From the NCBI GenBank assembly GCA_030844895.1, contig CM061223.1:3472001-3536000 (forward strand): a stretch of 64,000 nucleotides of DNA. Direction: 5' to 3'. The DNA comes from Ambrosia x helenae (taxonomy: Eukaryota; Streptophyta; Magnoliopsida; Asterales; Asteraceae). The notes below the pieces were generated by a model that was not told the origin of the DNA, searched no databases, and saw only the letters and a list, made by a program, of their open reading frames with translations. Made by a program: the position numbers and the translations under genes. Below are positions 23,640-34,433 of the stretch, in pieces (position 1 is the first letter of the stretch; each line of letters starts with the position of its first letter).

Positions 23640-24196
23640 TGTTATGATGGAAAGTTTCACTTACGCCTTTGCAAAGTTTTGTAATTACACATATAGTAAA
23701 AAAAGGAATATACATTACTAAGTCTATAACATGGTGGGGAGGTTTTGTGGTTTGGTTTGGCTGCCGGAACTCCGTCAGAAGCGGCGGCGAGGAGCCTCCG
23801 GATCCTACTCTCTATTATGCTCTTCTTCTAATTCATCAGTGTTTGTGTGTGTATAATGTATGAGAGGGAGAGAGAGTGCATGTATGTATTTTAGTGAGAT
23901 GAGAGAGGGAAATGGGTCTTTATAGTATGGGTTTTGGATGGTTTTCACAAAACCATCCATGGTTTTGTAATTTGTGGTGTCATAATGGGAGGATGACAAG
24001 TGTCATCCTCTTGGTGACTAATCGTTTTTCGCTCGTGTATAGGTTCGGGTTCAAAACGTTTATTAGTCCGGTCTTATAATATGTATTCTAATAATACAAC
24101 GGTTTGGTTTTTGGTTTCGCACATAATCGTACTCATGTATTGGTTTTAATTAATATAAACGCAAAAATTTTTTTGGGCGCACTCTGTGTTGTTACA
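23640..24196 (-). repeat. Probable LTR of a retroelement on the minus strand
   Basis: On the minus strand a polypurine stretch (AGAATAGGGGGAACAG, 24197-24212) is followed at 24196 by TGTAACAACACAG, then a TATA box (CTATAAAGACCC, about 23911-23923) and a leader: the order PPT, LTR start, promoter. The distal end is uncertain. No internal pol adjoins it; the next coding remains (24500 on) are on the opposite strand. Confidence 0.45.
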
Positions 24197-24499
24197 CTGT
24201 TCCCCCTATTCTCTCTAAGACGATTAGTAAGCCATCATTTTGACCCCGTGTTTTTTATCATTGAATCTTGTTAAGGACCATGCATGTATGCTACGTCATG
24301 ATTTATAGATCCTAACAACAAGATTTGACGGGTTAAATCGACGGTTTGTTTTCAAACCCTATCCGACCCTTAATTGTCTAATAAACCTAGAAAACTTGCT
24401 TTATAATGTAAAATCAATATGAGGGTTTGCTAATCGATTGTCTTAGACCAAAATGCACCAAAAATTATAAACCAAAACGACCCAGATCGAATTTGACCC

Positions 24500-26144
24500 A
24501 TATGATGTTCAAGAGTACTGTTCAGGCGATTAGGGAAGCTAGTCGTGTGAACAGTGATTCGAGGATGCTTCTTAAGGATGAAATGCAATAGTTCGGTGAC
24601 AAAAGAGAAGATATTGCAGAAAGGGCACGTGTGTCCTCCGTTTTAATATCTGATACACATCGTCCTCCAATGCTTAGGCCCAAGAAAGACGGCGTTTGAT
24701 GCAATCAGAGATACACTAGCATCAGCCGTGGTTGCATTGATTTTGAACAAGCCGTTCAATTTCTATGGAATGATTATGCACCACTTGAAAGAAGTAATCA
24801 ATACCAAGACAAGTGATACTCCATTTCTGGTATATCCTCAGTTTTTGCAGATGGTGATTGATTGTCAACTCCCTGATTTGGAGAAGAATGAATTGGAGAG
24901 TTTCATTCTAAATCATATGAACGAGGAAATGATGGAAAGGATGCTCTCGTTCAGGGGTCAACCGAAAGATAAATGGCCCAAGAACAAAAGACTATTCGGA
25001 CATCTGTGCAATCCTGGATACAAGACTCGCAAGGGAAACAAATGGAGAAATGATGACAGTGATTCAGAAGATGATTTCGAGATTCAAAAGTGAATATTCA
25101 ATGATGGTGATGATGTGGGTCGTGATACAATGGAGATAGGAAAGAATGTGTCTGGCAGCAGCTCAGCAATTGCCACACATGATGACTTACTAGATACATA
25201 TGTTCTTGTTTCCGAGGATCCTCTGACAGCAGCTGGCGATCAGGGATCATCACAGGGTGATAAAGGTAAATCTGCTGCTGTAGAAGGTGATGAAGACTTC
25301 TTTAGCATTGTAGATACATAAGATGAAACTGACTCGGATGATTCCCCTTATACTAAGGCTTCCAAAGCAGCGAAGAGAAATGAGAGGTGGTCAGAGAAGA
25401 AACGTCTTGCAGCAGATCCAGATTTTACTATTGATCCAGATGCACAGATCGCAGATCTAGATGCTGGGTTAGACACCCCACCATCAGAGAAGGAAAAGGC
25501 AAAAGGTGGGCGGTTCAAGAGAAAGTCCCAAAGAACTGCAGAGAAACCAAAGAAAAGATCAAGATTTGGGAGATTATCTGATGCCGTCAACATCTCTTCG
25601 CCTGAAACTTCAGCAACAGCAGCAACAGCAACAACCACTATAGGATCAGGTGCAACAATGTTTGCAGGTGTTACTCTGTCTATGCCTGCATCGTAATCTT
25701 CACTAAGCCAGTCTCAGTTACCGGTGTAGCAACCTCATCCCAACTTGTTTCCAATACCGTGGGTGACATGATAAAGAATCTATGAGAACAATTGCACCCA
25801 TCAGCCCCAGCCTCTCAATCCACGTCGACATCAACTCCTGCTTGTTCAAATGATCAACTTTTGCGCCAGGTTAATGAGTTGACTGCTATGGTAACTGCTC
25901 AGACGCGTGAGAATGCGAAGTTGAGAGGTAAGGTCGCCACAGTAGAAGAGAATGAAAAAGCTATGCTAGAACTTTTGGCTAAAACTATTTGCATCAAAAA
26001 GGAGCTGCAATCATCTAACAGGATGCTTCAACTGTCAAATCAGCAGCTTGTTGAGTCTAATCAACAACTTGTACTATCAAATGAAGACACTGTAAGGAGA
26101 CTGACTAGTGTAGAGTCTCAGTACAATCAACTGTAGCTTGCGAA
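24500..26144 (+). pseudogene. Degraded 3' ORF of an LTR retroelement, 5' portion (split by Helitron)
   Basis: Several overlapping open segments (24508-25092, 25115-25320, 25321-25690, 25792-26136) form one decayed protein, broken by stops (for example TGA at 25091-25093) and frameshifts. The first part has the motifs AVVALILNKPFNFYG and FLVYPQFLQMVID. The middle is charged and low-complexity. The end (25860-26136) is a clear coiled coil with heptad leucines and Gln/Asn-rich turns. The layout resembles the extra 3' ORF of Sirevirus-type Ty1/copia elements and ORFs abundant in Asteraceae genomes; this family call is an inference. No gag, protease, integrase or RT is visible. The ORF stops abruptly at 26144 and resumes in the same frame at 31077. 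Confidence 0.65.
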
Positions 26145-26831
26145 TCTATAATACATTATAAAGGAGGAGTGATGGTCACCTTGGTCATTTTCACCTCCAT
26201 ACAACTTAAAAAGCAACATGTACAACATATTAAAGCATGAAATTTAAGGGTATTATGGGGATAGTTGTGACAATTAAGACACTTAGGAGGGTAATTTAGA
26301 CATTTTACCATCCTCCTCCTTTACAATATCAAAAGAAAATTACAATACTACTCCTCATTTCCATCGCTGCCCTTGAATGCCTTCTTCAAACCTAAAGTTT
26401 ACCCTGTCTCTCTCCTTTCATCTTTAATTTCAGTCATGAATACGCATTTATATTTGTAATATCAATCATCACTGCTGGGAGTTACTACAAACGATCAATA
26501 ATATACCCTCCAAATCATGAACCGTATGAAAACCTCAAGTATTATCGTTTCATTCCTTCCTCTCTACTGATCTGGTTGTCTCCCCTGCACACATACAATA
26601 CTATACTTCGGATCTTCGTTCAGTTATTGGATTAGGTATGTTTTTTATATTTGCCCCCGATCATTATTATGTTGTTAATTTCATGTTTACTACTTTACAT
26701 TAGGTTTAAATTGTGGGATTTTTTCTTCTTTTTTTTGGGAGGTGGGGGTGACGGATGGTGGTGGTAGGTTGTTGGTTTGTGGTGATGACGAAGATGATGG
26801 ATGATGGTGATGACGAAGAACATGGACGGTG

Positions 26832-26866
26832 GTGATGATGAAAAAATCTTTTTTTTTTTTTTTTTG
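26832..26866 (+). repeat. T-rich and GATGG-rich low-complexity block
   Basis: Poly-T (about 26848-26865) following GGTGGTGATGATG-type simple repeats (26755-26840). The ORFs here are by-products. Confidence 0.5.
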
Positions 26867-28558
26867 TTTTGAAATCTTAAAATATGAGATGATTGTTATG
26901 TGTAAGAGGTTTTTCAATTTGGTTAGTTTGCTTATGAATCATTTAATGTTTTGGCTGGTTTTTTATTTTGGTTTTGCATTGCCATTTTTAAGAACAGAGG
27001 GTTAGTGATGTGTCTCATCTTTTTTATTATTTCACTAATTACCTAACAAGTCTAATATGATTCTTCATTTAAATATGTTTGATTGATGCATTGAACTCAT
27101 TAGATGTGACATGTGAACATGTAAGGTGCAGGAGCTCAAACAAGTTTTGACTATAGGAGACACCTAGAGTAGACATCGATGTGTAAACCTTAAAGCTTTA
27201 TATGTGGGCTTTATAAACCTTAAAGCTTTAATTGATATGTATTTGAGTAAGAGGTATCCAGCTGGGAAGTTATTGGATGGTTAAAAAAAACCATGACCCA
27301 TCAACAAAAAATTACCATTCACATATAGTTTTATCGTTGCCTACTCAATACTGTCGTTCTTGTTGTATGGTCTATCATTCTTTGTTCAAATATTTACGAT
27401 TTGTGAATGTTCTTAAAAAAAGATCTATCGTATCTCACATCATTGCTATATCACTAATTGATAATTTGTTTTTTTTTGTGCGTTAGAAGTGTTTGCTGTG
27501 TTATTGCTATTGCGGGAAGTCTTTGCCAAGTAATTGCAGGTCGTCACACCACCACTCATCTTGTACTCGCATCTTCCTCCGGTAATCCCCCTTTTGTTTC
27601 GTTTAACTTAGCGCATTTTAGGTAATAACAAAGCTATTGTATAAGATAATCAAAATAATTGTTACAATTATCCTATATGATGCTTATGACCAAAAAGATG
27701 AAAACTACTATCCTTCGTCTATATTCAAGTATTCAAGCCCAAAAAATGTCAGAGTGTCATCAATGTAATAAATGTAGAATAAAAGAATCAGTGTTTTGGT
27801 CAAATAGTCGGCATTAATGGTATTTCAATTACGTCTCCAAGAATCAAGCACACAGTCGTTGAGGAACTGTCAGACCTGAGCAGTGTACAACTCGGGTTCG
27901 TGTCTAAGATGATCTACATGAGGTGTTGATTTAAAGTTGCATGACCTAACCACACGTCCCATTCTCTGCTGCACCCCTATGAAACACTCTACAGATCCTG
28001 CAGGAATGACTTTATCTGCACTGCTATAGATGCATAATTGCGGACAGCTTGGTTGTCTTGATTTTAGTCACAAAGGCAAATTATAATATACAATAACACA
28101 AAACTAACATCATTGACTTGTAAATTATCATCATAACTCACGACAAATGACCAACACGCATTCAACTTGTACAAATTTGCTACTCACGTTACATACGTTC
28201 TGTCAACTCTCATATATGCAGTCAAATCGACATACAACAACTATACAAGAAGCTGCTACACCTAAGGTTCAGGCTTGAGTTGAACCGGTGCACTATTTAA
28301 CTCGATGTGTCGCTTGTGATTGTTCTTAAATAAGTAGCAGCTGCTGCAAATGCCTTGATCAATGACCGATCCAATTCAGGTCTGGTAATTATGTCTTGTT
28401 CTGTTTAGTTTTTTACTAGAGGTGTTTTTGATATAAGTTTGACTGTTTAAAAAAAGCTGAATATAGTATAATAAGATTGATATCACTCTTAAGTGTGCTT
28501 GCACAATTAACTTTGTTAGCAGTTTTGATGATGGTTATCATATGGTTGACCCACGCAG

Positions 28559-29348
28559 ACTGAGAATAAGGCAGATGTCAGCAATTTGGTTGATGATATT
28601 AGGCTTCGAGATAAGCAAGAGTTAGTAAGTTGTTTCATGTAACTGCCATACTTTCCATAGTTTGTGTGGTAACTTATATCTAGGAACATATGTAATCATT
28701 TACTAAAGAGTCAAAACAGAAAAAAAAAAAGATTGTTATATTTGTCTATAACTATACACAATACTAAATCCCATTATAGGGCTGCTCAATTAGTATTTTA
28801 TAATCATTACATCCTTGTTGTGTCCTAAGTCCTAACATATATCATTGCCTGTTGCAGCTAATTTCATATCACAAGGCTACATGGCAAGAAATGAAAAACA
28901 TGTACCGGTAAGAATATCTCAACACCATACTTAATTAATGATTCTGTTATTAATAAAATTCCTTTTCTCAAAAAAGAAAATAAATAATAAGAAACGATAA
29001 TAAAAAAATAAAAATCTAAGGTGAATTGTGCTTTATTAGGCCTCAAAGCTTAAGCCTCATCAAAGTCACATAATAACATGAGTACTTCTGGAAACCAGTT
29101 TTAACCCATCAAAAGACTTAAATCACGGTTTGTCGAATAATGTTTTATACTTTTATATCCATGGATTGTAAAAGAAAAATATGTAAATATTAAAATCACT
29201 TATTCATTGATATATATCTGGTTTCTTTTGAATTTTCTTTACATTCTAATTACATTATCTTCTTGATAAAAGAATGGAAAGGATCCTTGAGAGGCACGAA
29301 ACTCGTATTCAGGGAGGCAACAAACTTCATCAAACAGCAAATCACAAG
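28559..29348 (+). pseudogene. Captured exons of an unidentified gene
   Basis: Three short exon-like pieces with consensus splice sites: about 28559-28626 (VSNLVDDIRLRDKQEL), 28859-28909 (LISYHKATWQEMKNMYR) and about 29273-29348 (MERILERHETRIQGG). They read as one charged helical protein. I do not recognise the family. Confidence 0.4.
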
Positions 29349-30056
29349 TAAGTCATACTGTTTAATGTTCAAACAACTAGCATGCCTGTCTTCTTTCTAT
29401 AAATCAAACTAGATATTTAAAATTCTTATATAAATTATTGGCTCTGGATCATGCCAAGCTTAAAGCTAGAATTAAGCTTTTGCAGAAAATAAGGCATAAC
29501 ATGTTTTGTAGGTGTTTGACTAAAGTTTTGTTGGGAAAAAAGATGCATAACATGTTTTTTATACCTTTTTAGCCATTTAATGGGAGGACTTGATTCCTTG
29601 AGTCCCCAAAGAGATTTTAGAGTCTGGAATAGCAAATTGATAATGCTTCGTTTTCCTATGCTGGTCGCCCTTCTTCATTTCTTTCCGTGGCAGTTAATTG
29701 GCTATATCATGTGCCTATCTGGCGTAGATATACCAGTATGACTTAATATTTTTTTGCATTACATGTGAATGATGCAAAATATGAGAATTACAAGTGCTTT
29801 TTATTTATTTTAGTAATTAGATTAAAGTATTGAACCTACTTATGGCATTGCTAGAATTTATTTGAAACATATATGGATCTGTTGATTTCAAGTTGTGTCC
29901 AAATGTATGCCACTCCAAAGTATCTTATTTATTTATTTATTTATTTATTAAGTATGTTCATATTATTGATATGGATATTAGAGCTCATATTTTTTACCAC
30001 TATAAGTTAGTCTTATATATTTGCATGATTGTTGATACTCTTATTGTTTGTTTTAG

Positions 30057-30750
30057 AAGACTCGTGGGACTATTCATGCTATTCGTAAGTTGCCTTTGAT
30101 CAAGGCTAAGACTACACGGTGTGGTAGGGGGTAAAGGGGGCATAGAGCGACACTTGTCCGCGACAAGTCGGCAACAGAGGGGTCTTTGATCTCCAAGCCC
30201 AATAAAAATAGGGTGGTGGGCTGGTGGAGGGGGCATTTTAGGGTTTTTTTAATTAATATTTTAAGAATTAATATTCAATTTTTACAATTTTCTAGCTTAC
30301 TATGTTTTTCCTTTGTTTGTGATGAATTATGGTAGGTTAAAGGGTTGGATGTCGATGCTTTTCACATTTCTCACGTTTAGGTGAATCAAGCACATAAGCA
30401 AAAGCGTTGCACATACCATGCTCAAGGAAGAATTAACCGTAAGTTTATGCCGCTTTAATATTTGACTCTTTCTATGGGTGCATCTTGTGTCATTTGATAA
30501 CGGGTCTAAAACTGGGTTTAGGTTAAAATGTGATTTGTTAGTGTGGATTAATGTTGAAACGTATTGTTTCTCATGAACTACTTACATGTCTTCTCGTTGT
30601 CACATTGAACTCACTTTGTCTGACAAAGAAGAGTCTGTTAACAAAGTAATTGTAAATACTTGTTATAAAGTGTGTGTTAACTAATTGTGAAATTTTTATG
30701 GATGTTGCAGCCTGATACATAGTTGGCTTCTAGAACCAAGCTTACGTCAG
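30057..30750 (+). pseudogene. RPL17: Captured fragment of ribosomal protein L17 (uL22)
   Basis: Four exon-like pieces in order: 30057-30120 (KTRGTIHAIRKLPLIKAK, from the conserved N-terminal part), 30336-30438 (KGLDVDAFHISHV, stop, VNQAHKQKR, then GRIN), about 30582-30645 (YMSSRCHIELTLSDKEE) and 30711-30750. The two middle introns keep GT-AG ends. This matches plant cytosolic uL22, which lines the peptide exit tunnel of the 60S subunit. Stops (TAG in exon 2 and near the end), a broken first exon and the missing N-terminus make it a pseudogene. It lies in the Helitron near its 3' end, where captured DNA is often found. Confidence 0.85.
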
Positions 30751-31076
30751 GGTTTCATTCTCATGAGTGAGGCTCATAGTTTGTTGTCAATTTCACTACC
30801 ATGGTACTTTTAAATAAATAACCTTCTTGCAAGAACCCATAAGTTTATACATTTGTATCGTTTATATTGATCAGTACCCATATAAAGTCCTTATTTGTGA
30901 GTTTCAAATTGTAATAACCTATTTTTGTTACACACTGCTACTACGTTGTTTCTTCCTACTTAATTCACGTCATCATATTGAATCACCCACAAACACAATA
31001 CAAACACAGCAAACCTCAACATCTATGAGGCGACAAAACATACGCACCCGCTGCAACGCGCGGGCATTTCTACTAG

Positions 31077-32552
31077 TGTTAATAATGAGAAGAGGATTGA
31101 GGAATAAAAGTCTGAGAAACAGAAGCTCAAAGGACGGGTAGATAAATTGTTTGAAGATCGCCCTAGACTCACAGCTGCTTCTGGTTCAGGTTCGGGTAAT
31201 GATGATGAAGATGATGAAGAAGAAGATGACGACGAAGATGAAGAGGGTAAAGATGACGATGATGGTAATGATGATGGTGATGACGATGATGGGAAGAACG
31301 TCGTGGCAAACACGAACATGACACCCAGGGCAGGGATCCCAAAGGTGGTTCATCCACTCAAAGGGAGTCCGCTACTTAAGCTCTTCATAGATTGAAAGGA
31401 TTACATACAGACTGGATCGGTTCCTCTGGGTATAGCAGAACCGTTAAGGAATCTATTCTTGATTGATAATTACGGGAATCCAATGAAGATTCCTCAGCTT
31501 GAAGATCTGGAGGAGGGAGAGATTCTACTAGAACTCTCCAAGGATGATATTGCACAGATTTATGGTTTAACACTTGGAGAATCTTCCAGTGCCAACCATA
31601 CTCCTCCAGAACTGGATCCCAGGCACAAGGAGGTGGAAAGGGAAGACATTACTCATGAAATCTATCCAGAATATTGCTTCGACAATGATTCCACCGAGAT
31701 TCCAGACATTGATGATGAGATGATGAATCAAGCCGAGGATAAGCTACGTTCTGAGCCAACCCTTATTCCTGATGAGGTATTATCTCGAATTGAACGTATT
31801 ATGAGACTGTGCAATCAATGGTACCTATCAGTGGCAGAAAGAACAACGAAGAAAGGGCCAGAACAAGCTTCGGTGTTCAAGAAGAGATTGTCAAAGATGA
31901 GTGGAAACGTGATTTTCTGGGCTTACATTGAACATGCTAAGGTTTTCAGCATCAAGTGGAAGAATGGGCTACTGTATTTCAACTGGTATACCAAGATCAA
32001 GAGCCTTCCTTTCTAGTATGTTCGAGATCTGGTACGTCTGCATCCACTATATTATGAGAAATGTTCAGGTTTCGAATCTTTCGTCAACATTCTAAAGATG
32101 GAAAGCAGAGATTAGTGGAAGACATTCAAGCCTCAGTATCCAAAGTCCTACAAAACCAAGGAACTGCACCCCATCACCAAGCATCCCATCTGGCAGCATA
32201 AGATCAAGCCCTAGACTGCATGTCAAGGATTCCTATCGCTTCAATGGAACAGAACTTCACCCCGAAGTTCTGGTTCTGGCATTATGACTCAATCACGACG
32301 GAAGCAGTGATTGTCCTTGACAATGCACTGAAGCTATGCAGAAAGATCAGAGCCTGGGATCCAATGTGGCTGATTAATCTTTCAGAAGTTGACATTGCCA
32401 CTCTTTATCAGTATCTGATTCAGCATCTTCAATCAGAAGCCGATCAAGCTCTCAAGTTTCAACGAGTGATTCGGTTCTATTATGCGTACAAGATTCATGC
32501 TGGCTATGACTGGGCAAAGGTGAGCAGGATTCGGACTGCGAAGCCTCAGTAG
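31077..32552 (+). pseudogene. Degraded 3' ORF of the LTR retroelement, 3' portion
   Basis: Resumes the frame interrupted at 26144. A charged stretch is followed by a very acidic Asp/Glu/Gly run (31190-31310), a segment with DLEEGEILLELS and DDIAQIYGLTLGES (31500-31600), a region with IFWAYIEHAKVFSIKWKNG (about 31912-31970), and an end (32220-32552) with FWFWHYDSITTEAVIV and YYAYKIHAGYDWAKV. Stops (for example 31393-31395, 32014-32016, 32212-32214) show decay. The ORF ends just before a polypurine tract and LTR. Function is unknown; an env-like or chromatin-interacting role has been suggested for 3' ORFs of this class. Confidence 0.65.
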
Positions 32553-32606
32553 ATCAAGTGTTGTTGCTTAAAGTTTTGAAGTTTTGAAGTCATACTAGCT
32601 AGGTCC

Positions 32607-32618
32607 AAAGGGGGGGTC
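32607..32618 (+). other. Polypurine tract of the retroelement
   Basis: AAAGGGGGGG directly before TGTAAATACATG, the expected plus-strand priming site adjoining a 3' LTR. Confidence 0.75.
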
Positions 32619-33298
32619 TGTAAATACATGTTGGATCAGTGTGTTCTTTAATAGTTCTTATTCATGAACACTTATGTGTTGTAAGTTTATCAAAGCAGTT
32701 TGCACAGCGGAATAAGTGAAGTGTTCAAGTTTAAAGTTTCACTTTCAACAGGAGTTATTACTCCCCGTGGATTTAATGAACTAAATGCAGTTAATGAGAA
32801 TCTAAACAATTGAATGCATATAACAATAAGTATAATGAAAGATTCTCAGATGTGAAATGGTATTTCAATTAAAAGCCTTTGAAGGATTTCAGTTTAATAA
32901 AATCGATGTCTAAAATAGTGGGATTAATCCATCTATTTATAGACTAGCAAATGCATACAAGTTGATTCAAAAGTAATACTACAACAGGTTGTAGTCTTGA
33001 AACTTGTACAAAGACTTTAACAAAAGCATAAAGTAATACTATAATACTAAACTACTGAAATACTAAGGCGGTGGGAAGATTCCATCATAACAGCTGATGA
33101 GTGACAAACTACTGATGAGTAGTTTGTCTTCAGTAGTTCTTCAGTTGACTTGTCTGGTTTGACTTCAGAACTTCTGATTTTTACTCTTCAGTACTTGATG
33201 TATTCTTCTTTAGCGATTCTATACTTAGCATTTTTGGCAGAACAGGAATTAGACTAAGGCTTACAAAAGTGGTTCCATCAATTCTTTTTGTCCTTACA
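32619..33298 (+). repeat. 3' LTR of the retroelement
   Basis: Begins TGTAAATACATG after the polypurine tract and ends CCTTACA (33292-33298), giving inverted ends TGTAA/TTACA; an alternative end is 33265. No matching 5' LTR is in the window, so the element is 5'-truncated and no TSD can be checked. Confidence 0.6.
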
Positions 33299-34014
33299 AT
33301 ACATGTAATGTATATGTCCCTAGCCTAGTATAGATGTTAGTTTATCGTTATCGTACGTATTTGGATGTGTTTGATATGATTTTGGGCTGTTTTGTATGTA
33401 CACGCGACTAGGTCCCTTGGGCACGACTAGCTTTGCTAGTCGTGTGGGAATCAAGACGACTAGCAAGCTAGTCGCCCCACCTAGTCACCCTGAGGGCCCT
33501 GGATCACTAGGAGCTGGTATGAATTCTTGCAATGATTGCCCTAATCATTTTTGCTGTCATTTCACACATTCCAACACCTCAGGTCATAGGTTTTTGGGTC
33601 TGTAAGCTGTATTGTACACTCATGCTCTGTTTCTAATACGATTACAACCTTTAAACCATTTTGTGTGTGTTCTGGATATCTCGTTATTGTGTTTGTTGGC
33701 GTTTTTGTTATCCGAACATCATCTAGTGGATTCCGCACACTAGGTGAACCATCTCGTGATAGTTGGGTTGTCCGAAAACGATCCTACAACGACGACAGAG
33801 GGGGAGGGATATGGGAGGGGAGGGGAGGGGAGGGGAGGAGGGAGGCGGTGACAGAGAGGAGGGAGGTTGTGGCGGAGGAGAGAGGAGGAGGGTGGAGGGA
33901 GGAGAGAATGCTAGGGTTTGGGTTTAAGAAGGAAAAGATCGACGAAGGAGAAGTCTGATGATGATGTTGAGATAAAGAGAAGAAGAGGTTAGAAGATGTT
34001 GGACTAGGTCTGCA
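33299..34014. other. No gene; CTAGTCG-rich repeat fragment and G-rich tract
   Basis: 33400-33500 contains many CGACTAG/CTAGTCG motifs and a hairpin (CACGACTAG...CTAGTCGTG). It resembles part of a long gypsy-type LTR but has no defined ends. It is followed by a purine-rich block. Confidence 0.4.
33796..33848 (+). repeat. G-rich homopurine tract with G-quadruplex pattern
   Basis: Runs of GGGG separated by single A (five consecutive units at about 33813-33837), matching the G3+N1-7 quadruplex pattern on the plus strand. It sits in a longer GA-rich block to about 33960. Confidence 0.8.
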
Positions 34015-34030
34015 CAAAGAAGATGGCACA

Positions 34031-34417
34031 TCATCATCATCATCATCATACTCAGTTAATCCCACCTATAGCAAAGCTAAGGTAGGGTCTGAGGAGGGTA
34101 AGATGTAGGCAGCCTTACATCTACCCCTAAGAATAGAGAGACTGCTTCCAGTGAGACCCCCGGCTCGATGTGGTTTGGTATCAAGCCTTGGACATAAGGC
34201 ACAAAACACTTAGCAATCGGGACAAACCCGATCAGTGCATGTACCCCTTTGTCTTTTGGCTATCAACGTCACCACATGATGCATGATTAACCGTCCGTCA
34301 TTTTTAACGTTATTTTCACGAAATTAGAAAAATAACGTTAAAACTAGTGCAACTTTACTTTTGCCCCCCGAGGGCCACACATATATACATTATATGCGCA
34401 CACCGTAAGTGGGGCGT
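34031..34417 (-). mobile_element. Au-like SINE (copy 2)
   Basis: 387 bp with perfect 16-bp TSDs CAAAGAAGATGGCACA (34015-34030, 34418-34433). On the minus strand it starts GACGCCCCACTTACGG and ends in (ATG)n. It is closely similar to 1039-1407 over about 370 bp, with 13 additional bases at the 5' end. The ends are therefore well fixed by two independent TSDs. Confidence 0.9.
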
Positions 34418-34433
34418 CAAAGAAGATGGCACA

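Larger units (their letters stand above)
26145..31076 (+). mobile_element. Gene-capturing non-autonomous Helitron (copy 2) inserted in a retroelement ORF
   Basis: Starts TCTATAATACATTATAAAGG (same as 11136) after A26144. It ends with a GC stem (CCCGC...GCGGG, about 31047-31064) and TACTAG at 31076 before T31077. The flanks are two halves of one coding sequence, so the insertion site is confirmed independently. The 4.9-kb interior has no Rep/helicase but holds exon-like pieces of an unidentified gene (28559-29348) and ribosomal protein L17 exons (30057-30750), both in element orientation. Confidence 0.88.

Noticed and set aside
31147..31395. Very acidic Asp/Glu ORF as a separate small protein
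   Set aside because: It is an internal part of the decayed retroelement ORF interrupted by the Helitron.
33665..34065. Arg/Gly/Glu-rich ORF and antisense Ser/Pro ORF
   Set aside because: By-products of the GA-rich tract and the (ATG)n tail of the SINE.
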